Assembly (NCBI GenBank): GCA_002307175.1 | Contig: DBTS01000144.1 | Span: forward strand, 1-20,447 | DNA length: 20,447 bases | From: Rhodocyclaceae bacterium UBA1310 | GTDB lineage: Bacteria; Pseudomonadota; Gammaproteobacteria; Burkholderiales; Rhodocyclaceae | Direction: 5' to 3' | In this document: positions 7,583 through 16,825 of the stretch, one piece after another | Layout: the number at the start of each line of letters is the position of its first letter | Position numbering within the stretch: the first letter of the stretch is position 1 | The notes under the pieces: model-generated | Seen by the model: only the letters and a program-made list of their open reading frames with translations | What the model was told of the DNA's origin: nothing | Database searches by the model: none | Translations under genes and position numbers: made by a program

Positions 7583-10500
7583 CCCCACTTCCCCCCGTAA
7601 TCGCCTTCACCCCATCCAGCAAATCGCCGAACTTGGCGTAGTTCACCTTCACGCCATCGTCCAGATCCAGAGTGATGCGCTGGTCGGCAAAGTGGCGGAG
7701 TTTCTCATCGTATTGTCGCAGTTCTTCCAGCTTCTTGCGCAGCTTGTCGATGTCTTTGTCTATTTTCTTTCGGGTAGTCGAGGATGCTTTTATGGCATCG
7801 TCTTCTAGCAGGCGGATGCGCTCAGCCATTTTGCCGGTGAGGGGCACGACGTATTCGGCGCGCAGGCGGGCGAGCGTGCTCTCGTTGTAGCGGTGCAGGT
7901 AGACCAGTGCTTCGAAGGCTTTCTGCTTGCCACTGGAGAAGAGCCAGTAGATCGGGCGCTTCTTGTAGGTCTGGCAGTGATCCTTGAAGAAGCTGGCCGA
8001 CAGATAGCGGCGGATAGTTTCTTCCGGCGTTTCGTCTGCTTTCTGGCCGAGGCTTTCGGCCAACCAGGCGAGGTTTTCGTCGCGGGTTGGCTCGCCCCAG
8101 ACCGCCACCAGAAACTCGGTGATGCGGCGTGCGGCATCGTCCGGGAACCACGGCAGATCGGTCAGCGGCACGATGCCGTCCGCGTCCGCCGGGAATTTGA
8201 TGTAGCGCGAGGCATCGAAGCCGACATTGCCAGCATGCGCGTAGATCAGCCCCGATTCATCGAGGCTGTAGCGACCCATCATGCAGCCGATGGCGTAGGA
8301 GATCAGGCGCTGCATGTCTTTTTGGCGGTCGGCGCGAGTGAGTGTGATCTGGTCTTCGGGCACTTCTGGTGAAAATTTATGATTCAGACCAAACGCATCA
8401 AAAACTTCGATGTTAATGCGCTCTTCCAAGACACGAAGACTTGAAATGGCCATTTCTTTATGAGAGACCCAAAGAGAAAATGATTCCTCAAGGTTTCTCG
8501 ATGAGGTTGAGGTTATGCTATTTGTCTGAAAATCCCAAGAGTTCTCGTGCGAGTCCCAGTCTGCTTTAGATGTTTGCACACATTTTTTTACCAACCCCGA
8601 GAAGCCATCACCAAACACATATGTTTTTAGTGGTATTTTGTAAAAAGCCTCAATCTGAAAACTAAGGGTCGGATTTAAAAAAGGTGCGACAATTTCGACG
8701 AATTTCGAGTTCAGCAAACCTAAGGCGCCGTAGTGGTTTAACTCTTCAAAAAATGCCGATGGTGCTTTTGCGTCAAAAAGTATTCCTTTGGGTTGAAGTC
8801 TAAATGACGGTCTGGATGACGCGATGTCTGACCAAGATAAGCACTCTTTAAAAAACCAGTCTCTATTTTCGGTTCTTCCCCTTGTTAGGTCGTCGCCGTA
8901 GCCATTCCATCTGAGTGCATGCTCATTGTTTCCGTACCACTTTCGAAAGCTTCCTCCTTTTCCGTAAGGAATCCATGTTTGTATGCCTTCAGCCTCTTTG
9001 TAGTTTCCGATTTCCCACGAAATGGAGCTGTAGCTTAACTCAAACCACTGCCTAACAAATTTTTCATTATCACCTGTTATGACTCCTTGGAATGAATGGC
9101 AAAAATCCTCAATTTTTTTATTTTCTGAAAAACTGTCTATGATTTTTCCATCAGCCCAGTACGCAACAGGGCTACCTGGAATCTTAATGAAATCATCCTG
9201 AGGTATCCTGTTGAACACATTTAATCTGTGCAGTAATGAATGCTTCTTTTCTGGCTCATTTCCATCAACCAAACGAAAGAAAACTGGATTGAATCCCTTA
9301 AAGTGATTTGCTTCGAGAACAAAGGCTGTTGTCTGAACGACTTCCCCTGATATCTCGCCAAAAGCGCGAGCCCCTAAGTGCGCCATGGTAATGATTGTTC
9401 GGTTAGCGAGCAGTTTCTCTCGCATGGACTCGTAGGATGAGAGGAACATCCAGCTTTGCATCGTCACCATACTGTTGAAGCCAGATGGTTTGCACCAGCC
9501 AAACCCACGCTCGATGAACATGGCAAACAGGTCAGATTTGCTATCAGGGAATTGAGATTTGGCAAAATCCTTGACGGCTGCATTCATACCCTTGCTGCCC
9601 ATATACGGCGGATTGGCCACCACCGCATCGTATTGCTTGGCCAGCATTTGCGCGGGCTGCAGATAGTCCTGCTGGATCTGCGTGGCGTAGCTTTGCGCGA
9701 GGGCGTCGCCCTTGGCAATCACGACATCGAGCAGGTCGGCAAGCTTGGGCAGTTTGGCTGCCAGATCGGCGGGCACGGTGAGCAGCGAGCCAAAGTTCTT
9801 GGCCTGATCGAAGAATTTGAGCAGTTGGCGCAGATCGCTGGCGGCAAGGCCGCTGCTATGTTGCGTCGCGAGTTCCGCGCCACCGAAGAGCTGGCCACTT
9901 GGAATCGCTTCGCCGCCTTCGATCTGGATCGCGGCGTTCAGCACCGTATCGGCCAGCGTGGCGATATCGAGCGAATGGCTTTCCTGCAGAGCGTGGATGT
10001 TGAGCTGGATCGGATCATTGAACAGGCGGCGGTCGTCTGCACGGGCTTTCATCAGCAAGGCAAAACCGGCGAGCTGGGCGGCGCGGTCGTCGATATCGAG
10101 GCCGAACAGGTTCTTCTGCAGGATCAGGCGCGGAATGTCGCGCTCGCGGTAGCCGCGCTCCAGGTAGATGGCCTTGAGCAGATCGTAGGCTTCGACCAGG
10201 ATGTGGCCGGAGCCGCAGGCCGGGTCTAGCACGGTGATGGATTCGGGGTTGAGCGTGTCGCCATCTTCGGCGATGCGGGTCTGGATCAGGGCATCGAGCT
10301 GGGCCTTCACCTCCGGCGTCTGCTCGGCGGGCTGGATGTAGTAGGCCCACTGGCCGGCAAGCGTGGAAGCCGGGTTGGCTTGCAGCCAGAGGCGGCCGGC
10401 GCTGTTTTGCACCAGATATTTGACGATCCAGTTGGGCGTGAATAGCTGCGTGGCGGCGGGGATGTCTTCAGACTTCACCACCTTGCCGATGACTTCGTCT

Positions 10501-11177
10501 TTCTTTTCGCTGATATAGAACTGGTAGAGCCAGCCGATGATTTCGACTTGATCCCAGTCGGCTTCATCTATGCTCTCGACCAGCTTGCGGATGACTGAAT
10601 CGGTGCGCAGCAGGTTATCTGGCAGGAGCAGTTCGGTTTCGTCGTCGATCTTCTCGAAGAGGAAAGGCATTGCGCTGGAGAGCGCATTGCACTGGGCCAC
10701 CAGCAGGCGCTTGTAGAGTTCGCCATCCTTGCTGGCGAGCTTGAGTTCGGCGACTTCCTTTGATTCGATGCCGGGCAACTCGCCACCTTCGACGAGTTCG
10801 AGTGCATGGGTCAGCACATCGGGCAGGCCGCCCTCAGACACGCTGGAGAGCACACGCTGGCCGTGGCTGAGGTAGTTGTGCAGTTCCAGATAGCGTAAGG
10901 CGGCAAAACGGTTGAACCAGGTGTAGGCCACCGCATCCATGGTGTGCGCAAACCCTTCGCGGCGCAGGCGTTCGATCAGCTTGTTGCGCTGCTGGGCCAC
11001 TCTGGCAGGGAAAGCCTGCCCGCCGATCACAGCCACTTCGCCCTGCACCAGGCAGTCTTCAATCTGTAGTTCGCCTTTGACTTCGGAAAGGCCAAGCTGG
11101 GCAGCACGGCCAGTGACCATGGCGATGAAGTCTTTACGGGCTTGCGGGGCGTAGGATTTGAGTTTGGATTTGTTCAT
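7575..11177 (-). CDS. pglX: PglX, BREX type 1 site-specific adenine-N6 DNA methyltransferase
   Basis: 1200 residues. The ATG 11177 overlaps the stop of the upstream gene (ATGA). The protein methylates adenine in a short non-palindromic site to mark self DNA, and is required for both modification and phage exclusion in type 1 BREX. The gamma-class N6-adenine methyltransferase motifs are visible: FTPNWIVKYLV (246-256), motif I VLDPACGSGHIL (316-327) for S-adenosylmethionine, and catalytic motif IV NPPY (522-525). The C-terminal half after NPPY holds the target-recognition region, followed by a conserved tail from about residue 930. Codons for residues about 616-930 are clearly more AT-rich than both flanks, suggesting that the recognition region has been exchanged (see separate entry). 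The reading frame is intact and length is normal for the family. Confidence 0.96.
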   Translation of the reverse strand: MNKSKLKSYAPQARKDFIAMVTGRAAQLGLSEVKGELQIEDCLVQGEVAVIGGQAFPARVAQQRNKLIERLRREGFAHTMDAVAYTWFNRFAALRYLELHNYLSHGQRVLSSVSEGGLPDVLTHALELVEGGELPGIESKEVAELKLASKDGELYKRLLVAQCNALSSAMPFLFEKIDDETELLLPDNLLRTDSVIRKLVESIDEADWDQVEIIGWLYQFYISEKKDEVIGKVVKSEDIPAATQLFTPNWIVKYLVQNSAGRLWLQANPASTLAGQWAYYIQPAEQTPEVKAQLDALIQTRIAEDGDTLNPESITVLDPACGSGHILVEAYDLLKAIYLERGYRERDIPRLILQKNLFGLDIDDRAAQLAGFALLMKARADDRRLFNDPIQLNIHALQESHSLDIATLADTVLNAAIQIEGGEAIPSGQLFGGAELATQHSSGLAASDLRQLLKFFDQAKNFGSLLTVPADLAAKLPKLADLLDVVIAKGDALAQSYATQIQQDYLQPAQMLAKQYDAVVANPPYMGSKGMNAAVKDFAKSQFPDSKSDLFAMFIERGFGWCKPSGFNSMVTMQSWMFLSSYESMREKLLANRTIITMAHLGARAFGEISGEVVQTTAFVLEANHFKGFNPVFFRLVDGNEPEKKHSLLHRLNVFNRIPQDDFIKIPGSPVAYWADGKIIDSFSENKKIEDFCHSFQGVITGDNEKFVRQWFELSYSSISWEIGNYKEAEGIQTWIPYGKGGSFRKWYGNNEHALRWNGYGDDLTRGRTENRDWFFKECLSWSDIASSRPSFRLQPKGILFDAKAPSAFFEELNHYGALGLLNSKFVEIVAPFLNPTLSFQIEAFYKIPLKTYVFGDGFSGLVKKCVQTSKADWDSHENSWDFQTNSITSTSSRNLEESFSLWVSHKEMAISSLRVLEERINIEVFDAFGLNHKFSPEVPEDQITLTRADRQKDMQRLISYAIGCMMGRYSLDESGLIYAHAGNVGFDASRYIKFPADADGIVPLTDLPWFPDDAARRITEFLVAVWGEPTRDENLAWLAESLGQKADETPEETIRRYLSASFFKDHCQTYKKRPIYWLFSSGKQKAFEALVYLHRYNESTLARLRAEYVVPLTGKMAERIRLLEDDAIKASSTTRKKIDKDIDKLRKKLEELRQYDEKLRHFADQRITLDLDDGVKVNYAKFGDLLDGVKAITGGSGDD
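8390..9330. other. Low-GC segment inside pglX covering the target-recognition region
   Basis: Hand counts of 60-nt rows give about 42% GC (8461-8520), 45% (8521-8580), 35% (8581-8640), 38% (8641-8700) and 28% (9061-9120). Rows on either side, such as 9841-9900 and 10021-10080, are around 60%. The change begins some 300 nt after the NPPY codons and ends where the conserved C-terminal tail starts. The reading frame is uninterrupted. This pattern fits recombinational replacement of the specificity domain. Confidence 0.75.
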
Positions 11178-12484
11178 GGTTGATGCGGTTCCAGCTGCTG
11201 TGTTCTGACGAGGGCGGCCTGACTGTGTTCAGTAATAGCGCCCAGCTGTTTGCGTTTGCCAGCTGGGAGCGCTTTCTGCACTTTTGTGAGAAAGTCCTGG
11301 CTTTGGGTCTGTTCGTAGGTAATGTCCTTAAAGACCATTGAAATGCCAGGTTCGTCTTGCTTGGCGCGATCCATCCCCTTGTTAATCATCTGTTTCAGGG
11401 TTTCGGTTGGAATGGTTTCCTTGTTTGCCGATTTGAGCCGCCCCTGTATGAGTGCCACTGCTTCGGCAACGATGTTTTCACCTTGTTTGTCGAGCAGCTC
11501 TTTTACGCCAAGGGAGTGCGCTTCGAGTTGCTTCTGATAGGCCGCAATCTGTTTTTCGAACTCCTGGCGTTCATCCTTGGCGATCAGGCGTCCAAAACCA
11601 GGGATGTCGTAGGTGTACTTGCGCTCTATGTCTCGGCGAATCGATTCGAGACTGGCTTCAGTCATGCCCGCCAGCAGAGGTTGCCCTGATCCATTGAAAG
11701 CTTGTTCACCATCGATGAACACTGGCACTTGTATGGGTTCATCACGCAGGTCTGCAAAGGCTCGTAGTTTCGACTCCAGCAGCCCCTTGATTTCATCTTT
11801 TGCGTCGGCATTTAGCAGGTCGCTCGACAGACTGAACTGTGAGCGAGAGAGCTTGGCGTTGCGTACTTTCAGTTCTACAAACTGGAGCTTGTTGCTGTAG
11901 ACCCGTGTGATGCGCTGCAGGTCAACAGGGACAGCTGGGTTGCGTTGTAAGGCCGATTTGGTCTGTGCGACGTCATCAGGCGTAATGGCGTTCAATCCAA
12001 TTTCGGCTTCGTTCGGGTTGAGGTTCTCGCCCTCAGCCACCACTGCCCTGCAGATCTGGCGGAGCGGTTCAGAACCAATCATCAGTCCGTTGGTCATCAG
12101 TGCTGACGGAGATAGCAGGTCATCTTCTGCTTCCCCAGCCGGGGATTCAATGGATTGCGGCGTAGGCGACCAGATCAATGTTTCGTCATCCACCAAGAGG
12201 ACGCCAACACGCAGGCCTGGCTGGCTACGAAGCCAGAAGCCTTTTTGCCTAGCATGCGTTTGCAAGCATTCAAGCCCAGCCAAGTCGCCGTACCCGAGAC
12301 GGCACACCTCGTCGCTGTGATCGAGCACCACCGTGACATCGAGATCGGGCAACTCGTTGAAGCGTTCGCCAAGAGCCTGTGCTACCGGCAAATAGATGCC
12401 TGGGGCAATCAAGACGATTCGCGAAGTGGCGGATCGGATTCCATTAATCAATAGCTGATCATTGACCGCGCAGAAAGTCTGCAT
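11174..12484 (-). CDS. BREX-embedded accessory protein with degenerate PLD-like N-terminal half
   Basis: 436 residues, ATG 12484, with GGAG 5 nt upstream. It sits between brxC (27 nt gap) and pglX (ATGA overlap), so it is made together with them. I do not recognise a named family. Residues 1-110 look like a phospholipase-D-type fold: strands RIVLIAPG (22-29) and LDVTVVLD (48-55), a helix (63-81), then LRVGVLLVDDETLIWS (91-106). That last segment aligns with the HxKxxxxD...GS motif of PLD enzymes, but His is Arg92 and Lys is Gly94 and only Asp99 is kept, so catalysis is unlikely. Residues 160-300 are mixed alpha/beta. Residues 303-375 are charged and helical, probably coiled coil. A structural or DNA-binding role in the BREX complex is inferred from position alone. 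Confidence 0.85.
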   Translation of the reverse strand: MQTFCAVNDQLLINGIRSATSRIVLIAPGIYLPVAQALGERFNELPDLDVTVVLDHSDEVCRLGYGDLAGLECLQTHARQKGFWLRSQPGLRVGVLLVDDETLIWSPTPQSIESPAGEAEDDLLSPSALMTNGLMIGSEPLRQICRAVVAEGENLNPNEAEIGLNAITPDDVAQTKSALQRNPAVPVDLQRITRVYSNKLQFVELKVRNAKLSRSQFSLSSDLLNADAKDEIKGLLESKLRAFADLRDEPIQVPVFIDGEQAFNGSGQPLLAGMTEASLESIRRDIERKYTYDIPGFGRLIAKDERQEFEKQIAAYQKQLEAHSLGVKELLDKQGENIVAEAVALIQGRLKSANKETIPTETLKQMINKGMDRAKQDEPGISMVFKDITYEQTQSQDFLTKVQKALPAGKRKQLGAITEHSQAALVRTQQLEPHQP

Positions 12485-12489
12485 TTTTG

Positions 12490-12501
12490 CTCCACGTGGA
12501 G
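12490..12501. repeat. 12-bp perfect palindrome over the ribosome binding site of the accessory gene
   Basis: CTCCACGTGGAG lies in the 27-nt gap after brxC. On the minus strand its last GGAG is the only good Shine-Dalgarno match for the 436-residue gene. The palindrome could form a short 4-bp hairpin that masks the site, or be a protein-binding site; it could also be chance. Confidence 0.4.
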
Positions 12502-12511
12502 AGACGGGTGG

Positions 12512-15500
12512 TTATTCGACGCGTGCTCTTTGTCCGGCCTTCAGAATAGCCAGGAGGGATTCGCGTAGCTTGGCGAGATAGGTATCGACATCCGCCTCGC
12601 TCTCCAGATAGGGCTTGCCGATGCTGACATCTGCGGCACGAAGCGCCTTGTTGGGCCTGATCGTGGGCGTGGGCTTGGCGGGAGGCTCTTCAGCGGTGAG
12701 CTTGGTTGCTGTGCTGTCGCCGGTTTTGGTCTGGGCGGCGAGGGCTTTGGCCTTCACTGCGGCAGCGGCTGCGGTGGCCTGATCAGCCTGAAAATCCACG
12801 ATCAGGCTGGATGCCTTGTCAAGATGCTGTGCGGCCTGACCTTGCAGGTAAAATATCTTGGGAACGCTGGTTTCGGTTGAAACCTTCTGGCGCAGGGCTT
12901 GAAGCGGATACAGGGCTTTGTTCCTGAGGGCTGTGTCGGCTGCGCAGCTATCCAGGTCAGCGGTGACGTGGGAGATTTTCTCGTCGATACGATGCAGTGC
13001 GTGGGTGCGGTGTTCTTCGGCAAGGGCTGCATTTGCCGACTCTGCCGTGGCCAGCAGGGCTTCGATCTTGTTGATCTGTGCGTAGGGTTGTGCCTTGTTT
13101 TGCAGGGCCTCAAGCTCGTTCAATGCAGCTGCAGCCTTGGTGTCTTCGAGCAACTTTTCGCGGTTATCTTTCAGTGCGGCAAGGCCGGTGAGCATGCGGC
13201 GCCAGGTGTGGATCTGGCCTTTGCCCTGATCGTAGAAGCCGCGCAGGTCGTGGAGGTCTTCCTCGGCATCGAGCCAGGCGTCGTTCGCGGTCAGCAGGGT
13301 TTCGATGAAGGCTGCGCCATCGGCAACGGCGAGCTGCCTCTTGATGAGGGCGCGGATGGCCTCGATCTCCGTTTTGCCGGGGTAGCCGAGCTGGCTGGCG
13401 AGTGCGAGGTGAGCGCCGAGTTCTTCGTTCCATTGAGAAAGGCGCGAGCGTATCTCTGCGACCAGAGGATCTTCATCTTCCGGGGCGAGTGTCGAGAAAA
13501 GTGTCTTGAAGAGATCACGGGCTTTCTTGAGTTCTACTGCGCCGGTTTTCTTGCGTTTGAGGATGCAGATCTGGCGGAAGCGAGCTTGTTTCGTCAGGGG
13601 TTCGACTGCCGCCGCTGGCGTGAGCGCCGTATTGTCCGTCATGAGCGTGATTTCGCCTGCCATGAACAGGCGGGCGACCAGATGGACGATTTCCCAGTCG
13701 GGTTTCCAGCCGTAGGGAATGCGGTTGAAGTGGGCGACTACGTCCTCCAGAGAGACTCCGCCTAGGCCTGTCTTGAGGTGCAGGAATTCGGCCACTTCTT
13801 TCATGGCCAGTGCGTTGGGGGCATCACCAGAGGTAAGCAGCGAAGACTGAAGATTGGTCTCAGCAGTGAGGACTTCGCGGATTTCGTCAAAGGGGTTTGC
13901 GCAGGGCTTGAGATAGCCGAGCTTGGAATAGGTGTTGGATACGAGGTAGTTGATGGTTTCGTCCAGCACAGAACCGGGGTTGCCTGCTTTGATCGGCACT
14001 GCGCCTCCCACGGCATAGAGCTGGGCGCTGCCGAGCAGGGCTTCAAGCTGCAGGCTGATGCGCTCAAGCCGCTCGCGATTCTCTTCTTTCATGAAGTTGA
14101 GAATCTTCTTGCCCGCCTGGCTGGCATTTTCGTATTTGTTGCTGATGTACTGCTCAATCTTCAGGTAGCTGAGCAGTTCCTCGTACATACGCTCACCGGC
14201 TGGTAGCTTGAGAATGGCACGGGCCGGATTGGCCATGGAGTGCATGCGCAGGCGGGCATCGGTGTAGCTGCCGTATTCGTCGTTGAACTCGGTGATCAGC
14301 TCTAGCGTGAGTTCGTGGGTGCTGGTCTTGTAGGGCTTGCCATCAAGCAGACGGTTGAATTCGTAATCGCCCTTGGTGTCGCGATGGCGAACCTTGGTCT
14401 GGTTCTTAAAGGCTTCGTCGAAAATGAGCGCGGCGAGCTTGCGGGTGAGTTCGTCACTGGCGATGATTTCGTGACCAATCTCGCGGGCGATGTCTTGCTC
14501 TTCGTGGGTGAGGAACATCCAGTCGTCGCCGTTGCGATTGACGAGGTTCTGTTTCTCTAGGCGAGCCAGGCTCTTCTGGACGGTTTGCTTGAGCACGATC
14601 TTGTCGGCATCAATTTCATCCACGCTAAGGGTGGCGAGGTTATCAACCGTACCTTTGACGATCTCTGGGATGTACTTGATGAGGAAGAGCGTTTTCAGGA
14701 GTTGGATATCAAAGGGCTCGAATAGACCGCCCACTTGCTGCTCAGCCGTGTCAATCGAGTACTTGACGGTGCTTTCCAGAAAGCTCTCGATAGACGGGTA
14801 GAACTCGTGCAGCGGCACCATGCAATCAATGGCTTGATCGAGCACGGACTTGGCTGCGGTCTGGAAGGCGTCCAGCAAGGAGCGCTCGCCCTTTGAGAGG
14901 TGCTTGCCGGTGGCACCGTGACGGCGGATGGCTTCGAAGATCTTGGAAAGCAGGGTGAATTGGTAGGGCGCGAAGGGGTAGTACTTCACGTAGTCTGCTG
15001 CGTCACGATAGGTGCGCAGAGTGACGCCTTCGGCGCTGAAAGCGAGTTGGTTGTTGATGATGTCGCCTTTGGATGCGAACACATCACGCAACTCTGCGTG
15101 TGCCCCTTCTGTCTTGGAGAGCAAGCGCTGGCCGATGACTTCGTCGGTGTTGGAGCTGGCCAGTGACAGGCGGGTGTGGAAGCGGCCCTGGATCTTGGAA
15201 AAGTCTTGCGACTTCGATTTGTTGGCATCGCCAATGGCAGCGTCAATGTCTGCTTGGCTAGTGACTACCACCCAGGCTCTTCCATTGCACTGTGTGCCTA
15301 GTTGTTCTGTCACGGTTTGTAGGTTGAGCATCAACTCGGTTCTATCACTGATGAACTGCCCAATTTCATCAACGAGGAACAGGATGCGGTGGTTGGCAGG
15401 CTTGGTTTGCAGGTAGTCACGAACGAGTTCGGCAAAGCCTTCGATGTTGATTCGGTATGTGTCGCGACCATTGTCGAACCAACTAGCAGCGGAATCTTCG

Positions 15501-16183
15501 CTCATGCCGAGTGCGATGGAGAGCGCGTGTACAACGTCGTCGCGCAGAAAATCGACTGCGTCGCGCTCTTTCTCCCAAGTACTGCCATTGCTTTGCTGGA
15601 AGGCTTGCTTAAAGGCTTCGTATGCGCCCTTGGTGACGAGATAGCGCTCCATGTTGGCGATGTGAGGTGCATCGCCTGAGAAACCAAGTTTTTCGTTGAA
15701 AACACGCAGAAAGACCTGGAGGATGACGTCGCGGTCAGTCTTGCTGTCGGCCTTGGCATCGATGTTGAAGAGGATGACGTCGGCAGGATATTGGGAGGCG
15801 CGCTGCATATCTGCACGCAGCATACTGTCCTTGACCTTGATGTCATCAAAGAAGGCAGAGGCTTGCTTAGGCAGGCCGGTTTCAGGATCAATGGCCTCAA
15901 TATTCTCCAGCAGGTAGGAGAGGATCTTGATGAAGTGTGACTTGCCTGAGCCAAAGAAACCAGAAACCCAGCAGCCCATGCGGGAGGCTATGACGGGATC
16001 GTTCGGGCGGTCAAAACCTGCAAGGTAGGCATCGAAAAAACGGCGCAGATAATCCGTGAGCTGCGGGGTAATGACGTATTCGTCGAGCTCTTGCCAGATG
16101 CTCTCGTGGTCACGCTGATCGGCCTTGATGACACCGTTAATGGGGCGGTCGATTTTTTTCTCGAAAAGGTCACGAATAATCAC
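12512..16183 (-). CDS. brxC: BrxC, large P-loop ATPase of BREX type 1
   Basis: 1223 residues, ATG 16183, with AGGAG about 9 nt upstream and a 36-nt gap after brxB. It is the usual length for BrxC (about 1200). The N-terminus IIRDLFEKKIDRPINGVIKA is typical of the family. Walker A is GFFGSGKS (75-82) and Walker B is ILFLVDE (267-273), followed by a sensor-like VVVTSQ near 308-313. The remaining 900 residues are mostly helical, with a long charged helical stretch around 930-1130 and an Ala/Thr/Pro-rich linker near 1150-1190. BrxC is a core protein needed for exclusion and, in studied systems, also for host methylation; it probably acts as an ATPase scaffold for the other BREX subunits in the cytoplasm. 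Frame and motifs are intact. Confidence 0.95.
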   Translation of the reverse strand: MIIRDLFEKKIDRPINGVIKADQRDHESIWQELDEYVITPQLTDYLRRFFDAYLAGFDRPNDPVIASRMGCWVSGFFGSGKSHFIKILSYLLENIEAIDPETGLPKQASAFFDDIKVKDSMLRADMQRASQYPADVILFNIDAKADSKTDRDVILQVFLRVFNEKLGFSGDAPHIANMERYLVTKGAYEAFKQAFQQSNGSTWEKERDAVDFLRDDVVHALSIALGMSEDSAASWFDNGRDTYRINIEGFAELVRDYLQTKPANHRILFLVDEIGQFISDRTELMLNLQTVTEQLGTQCNGRAWVVVTSQADIDAAIGDANKSKSQDFSKIQGRFHTRLSLASSNTDEVIGQRLLSKTEGAHAELRDVFASKGDIINNQLAFSAEGVTLRTYRDAADYVKYYPFAPYQFTLLSKIFEAIRRHGATGKHLSKGERSLLDAFQTAAKSVLDQAIDCMVPLHEFYPSIESFLESTVKYSIDTAEQQVGGLFEPFDIQLLKTLFLIKYIPEIVKGTVDNLATLSVDEIDADKIVLKQTVQKSLARLEKQNLVNRNGDDWMFLTHEEQDIAREIGHEIIASDELTRKLAALIFDEAFKNQTKVRHRDTKGDYEFNRLLDGKPYKTSTHELTLELITEFNDEYGSYTDARLRMHSMANPARAILKLPAGERMYEELLSYLKIEQYISNKYENASQAGKKILNFMKEENRERLERISLQLEALLGSAQLYAVGGAVPIKAGNPGSVLDETINYLVSNTYSKLGYLKPCANPFDEIREVLTAETNLQSSLLTSGDAPNALAMKEVAEFLHLKTGLGGVSLEDVVAHFNRIPYGWKPDWEIVHLVARLFMAGEITLMTDNTALTPAAAVEPLTKQARFRQICILKRKKTGAVELKKARDLFKTLFSTLAPEDEDPLVAEIRSRLSQWNEELGAHLALASQLGYPGKTEIEAIRALIKRQLAVADGAAFIETLLTANDAWLDAEEDLHDLRGFYDQGKGQIHTWRRMLTGLAALKDNREKLLEDTKAAAALNELEALQNKAQPYAQINKIEALLATAESANAALAEEHRTHALHRIDEKISHVTADLDSCAADTALRNKALYPLQALRQKVSTETSVPKIFYLQGQAAQHLDKASSLIVDFQADQATAAAAAVKAKALAAQTKTGDSTATKLTAEEPPAKPTPTIRPNKALRAADVSIGKPYLESEADVDTYLAKLRESLLAILKAGQRARVE

Positions 16184-16219
16184 TGCAGGCTCCTGCCTTG
16201 AAGGTTTGTTCTGTGGGGC

Positions 16220-16825
16220 TTACTTGAGCAGCTGGAAAGCGCGGTAGTACGGGGCGCTGGCGTCGTTGTTGTCTGGCGAAAGGCCAAACAGCCTGAGCGA
16301 AGCACCGTCGTACTTGCCTGGATAGAAAACGACCAGGGGTGTGTCTTGCATGTAGGCGTGCAAGCCATTGAGCAGGGTATGCAGGCGAACGACGGGATAA
16401 GACGCACCGACGCCGGTCATCAGCATGAGATCAAGCGAGCGAACATCAATCTTGTCTGTGATGCGTTGGGCGAGCTTGTCTTCCTTGAGTACTGAGCGCA
16501 GGCCGGGTAGGGCGGCGTCGTTGCCCTTCTTGCGCTGGAGGTGGAGTGCCTTGTCGTACAACCCACGTTCGTCGAGCACACCCATGGCTATGTCGAAGAG
16601 GTTCACGGTGTGCGACTTGAGCAAGAGTGGTGGCTTGGCCAGTGCGGGCTCGATCACGGTCTTGATGAAGTCTCGTACGGGTTCTTCATGCTCGGGCAAG
16701 TAGTCGAAAACGTGGAAGCCGATCTCGTTACCGATGCCTTTGTTCTCCAGGAACTCTGAGGAGGAAATGCGCGGCAGGATGAGGTTTAGACGCTCCTCAA
16801 GAGATAGGTACTGGCTGGGGATCAT
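16220..16825 (-). CDS. brxB: BrxB, DUF1788 BREX protein
   Basis: 201 residues. The frame extends upstream to 17005, but ATG 16825 is chosen because it overlaps the brxA stop as ATGA and begins the conserved MIPSQYLSLEERL segment; the upstream extension is shadow sequence over brxA. BrxB is a small core protein of type 1 BREX (DUF1788) required for the system, with no established enzymatic activity. The sequence shows no catalytic motif. It has a helical N-terminal half and alternating hydrophobic strands in the second half (LDLMLMTGVG, PLVVFYPG). The protein is of normal family length. Its place directly after brxA and before brxC is the canonical order. Confidence 0.93.
   Translation of the reverse strand: MIPSQYLSLEERLNLILPRISSSEFLENKGIGNEIGFHVFDYLPEHEEPVRDFIKTVIEPALAKPPLLLKSHTVNLFDIAMGVLDERGLYDKALHLQRKKGNDAALPGLRSVLKEDKLAQRITDKIDVRSLDLMLMTGVGASYPVVRLHTLLNGLHAYMQDTPLVVFYPGKYDGASLRLFGLSPDNNDASAPYYRAFQLLK

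Noticed and set aside
9456..10229. 257-codon plus-strand open frame opposite pglX
   Set aside because: Antisense shadow over the motif I to NPPY region of PglX; no independent evidence.
12899..13765. 288-codon plus-strand open frame opposite brxC
   Set aside because: Antisense shadow of the high-GC brxC coding sequence; no ribosome binding site or domain seen.
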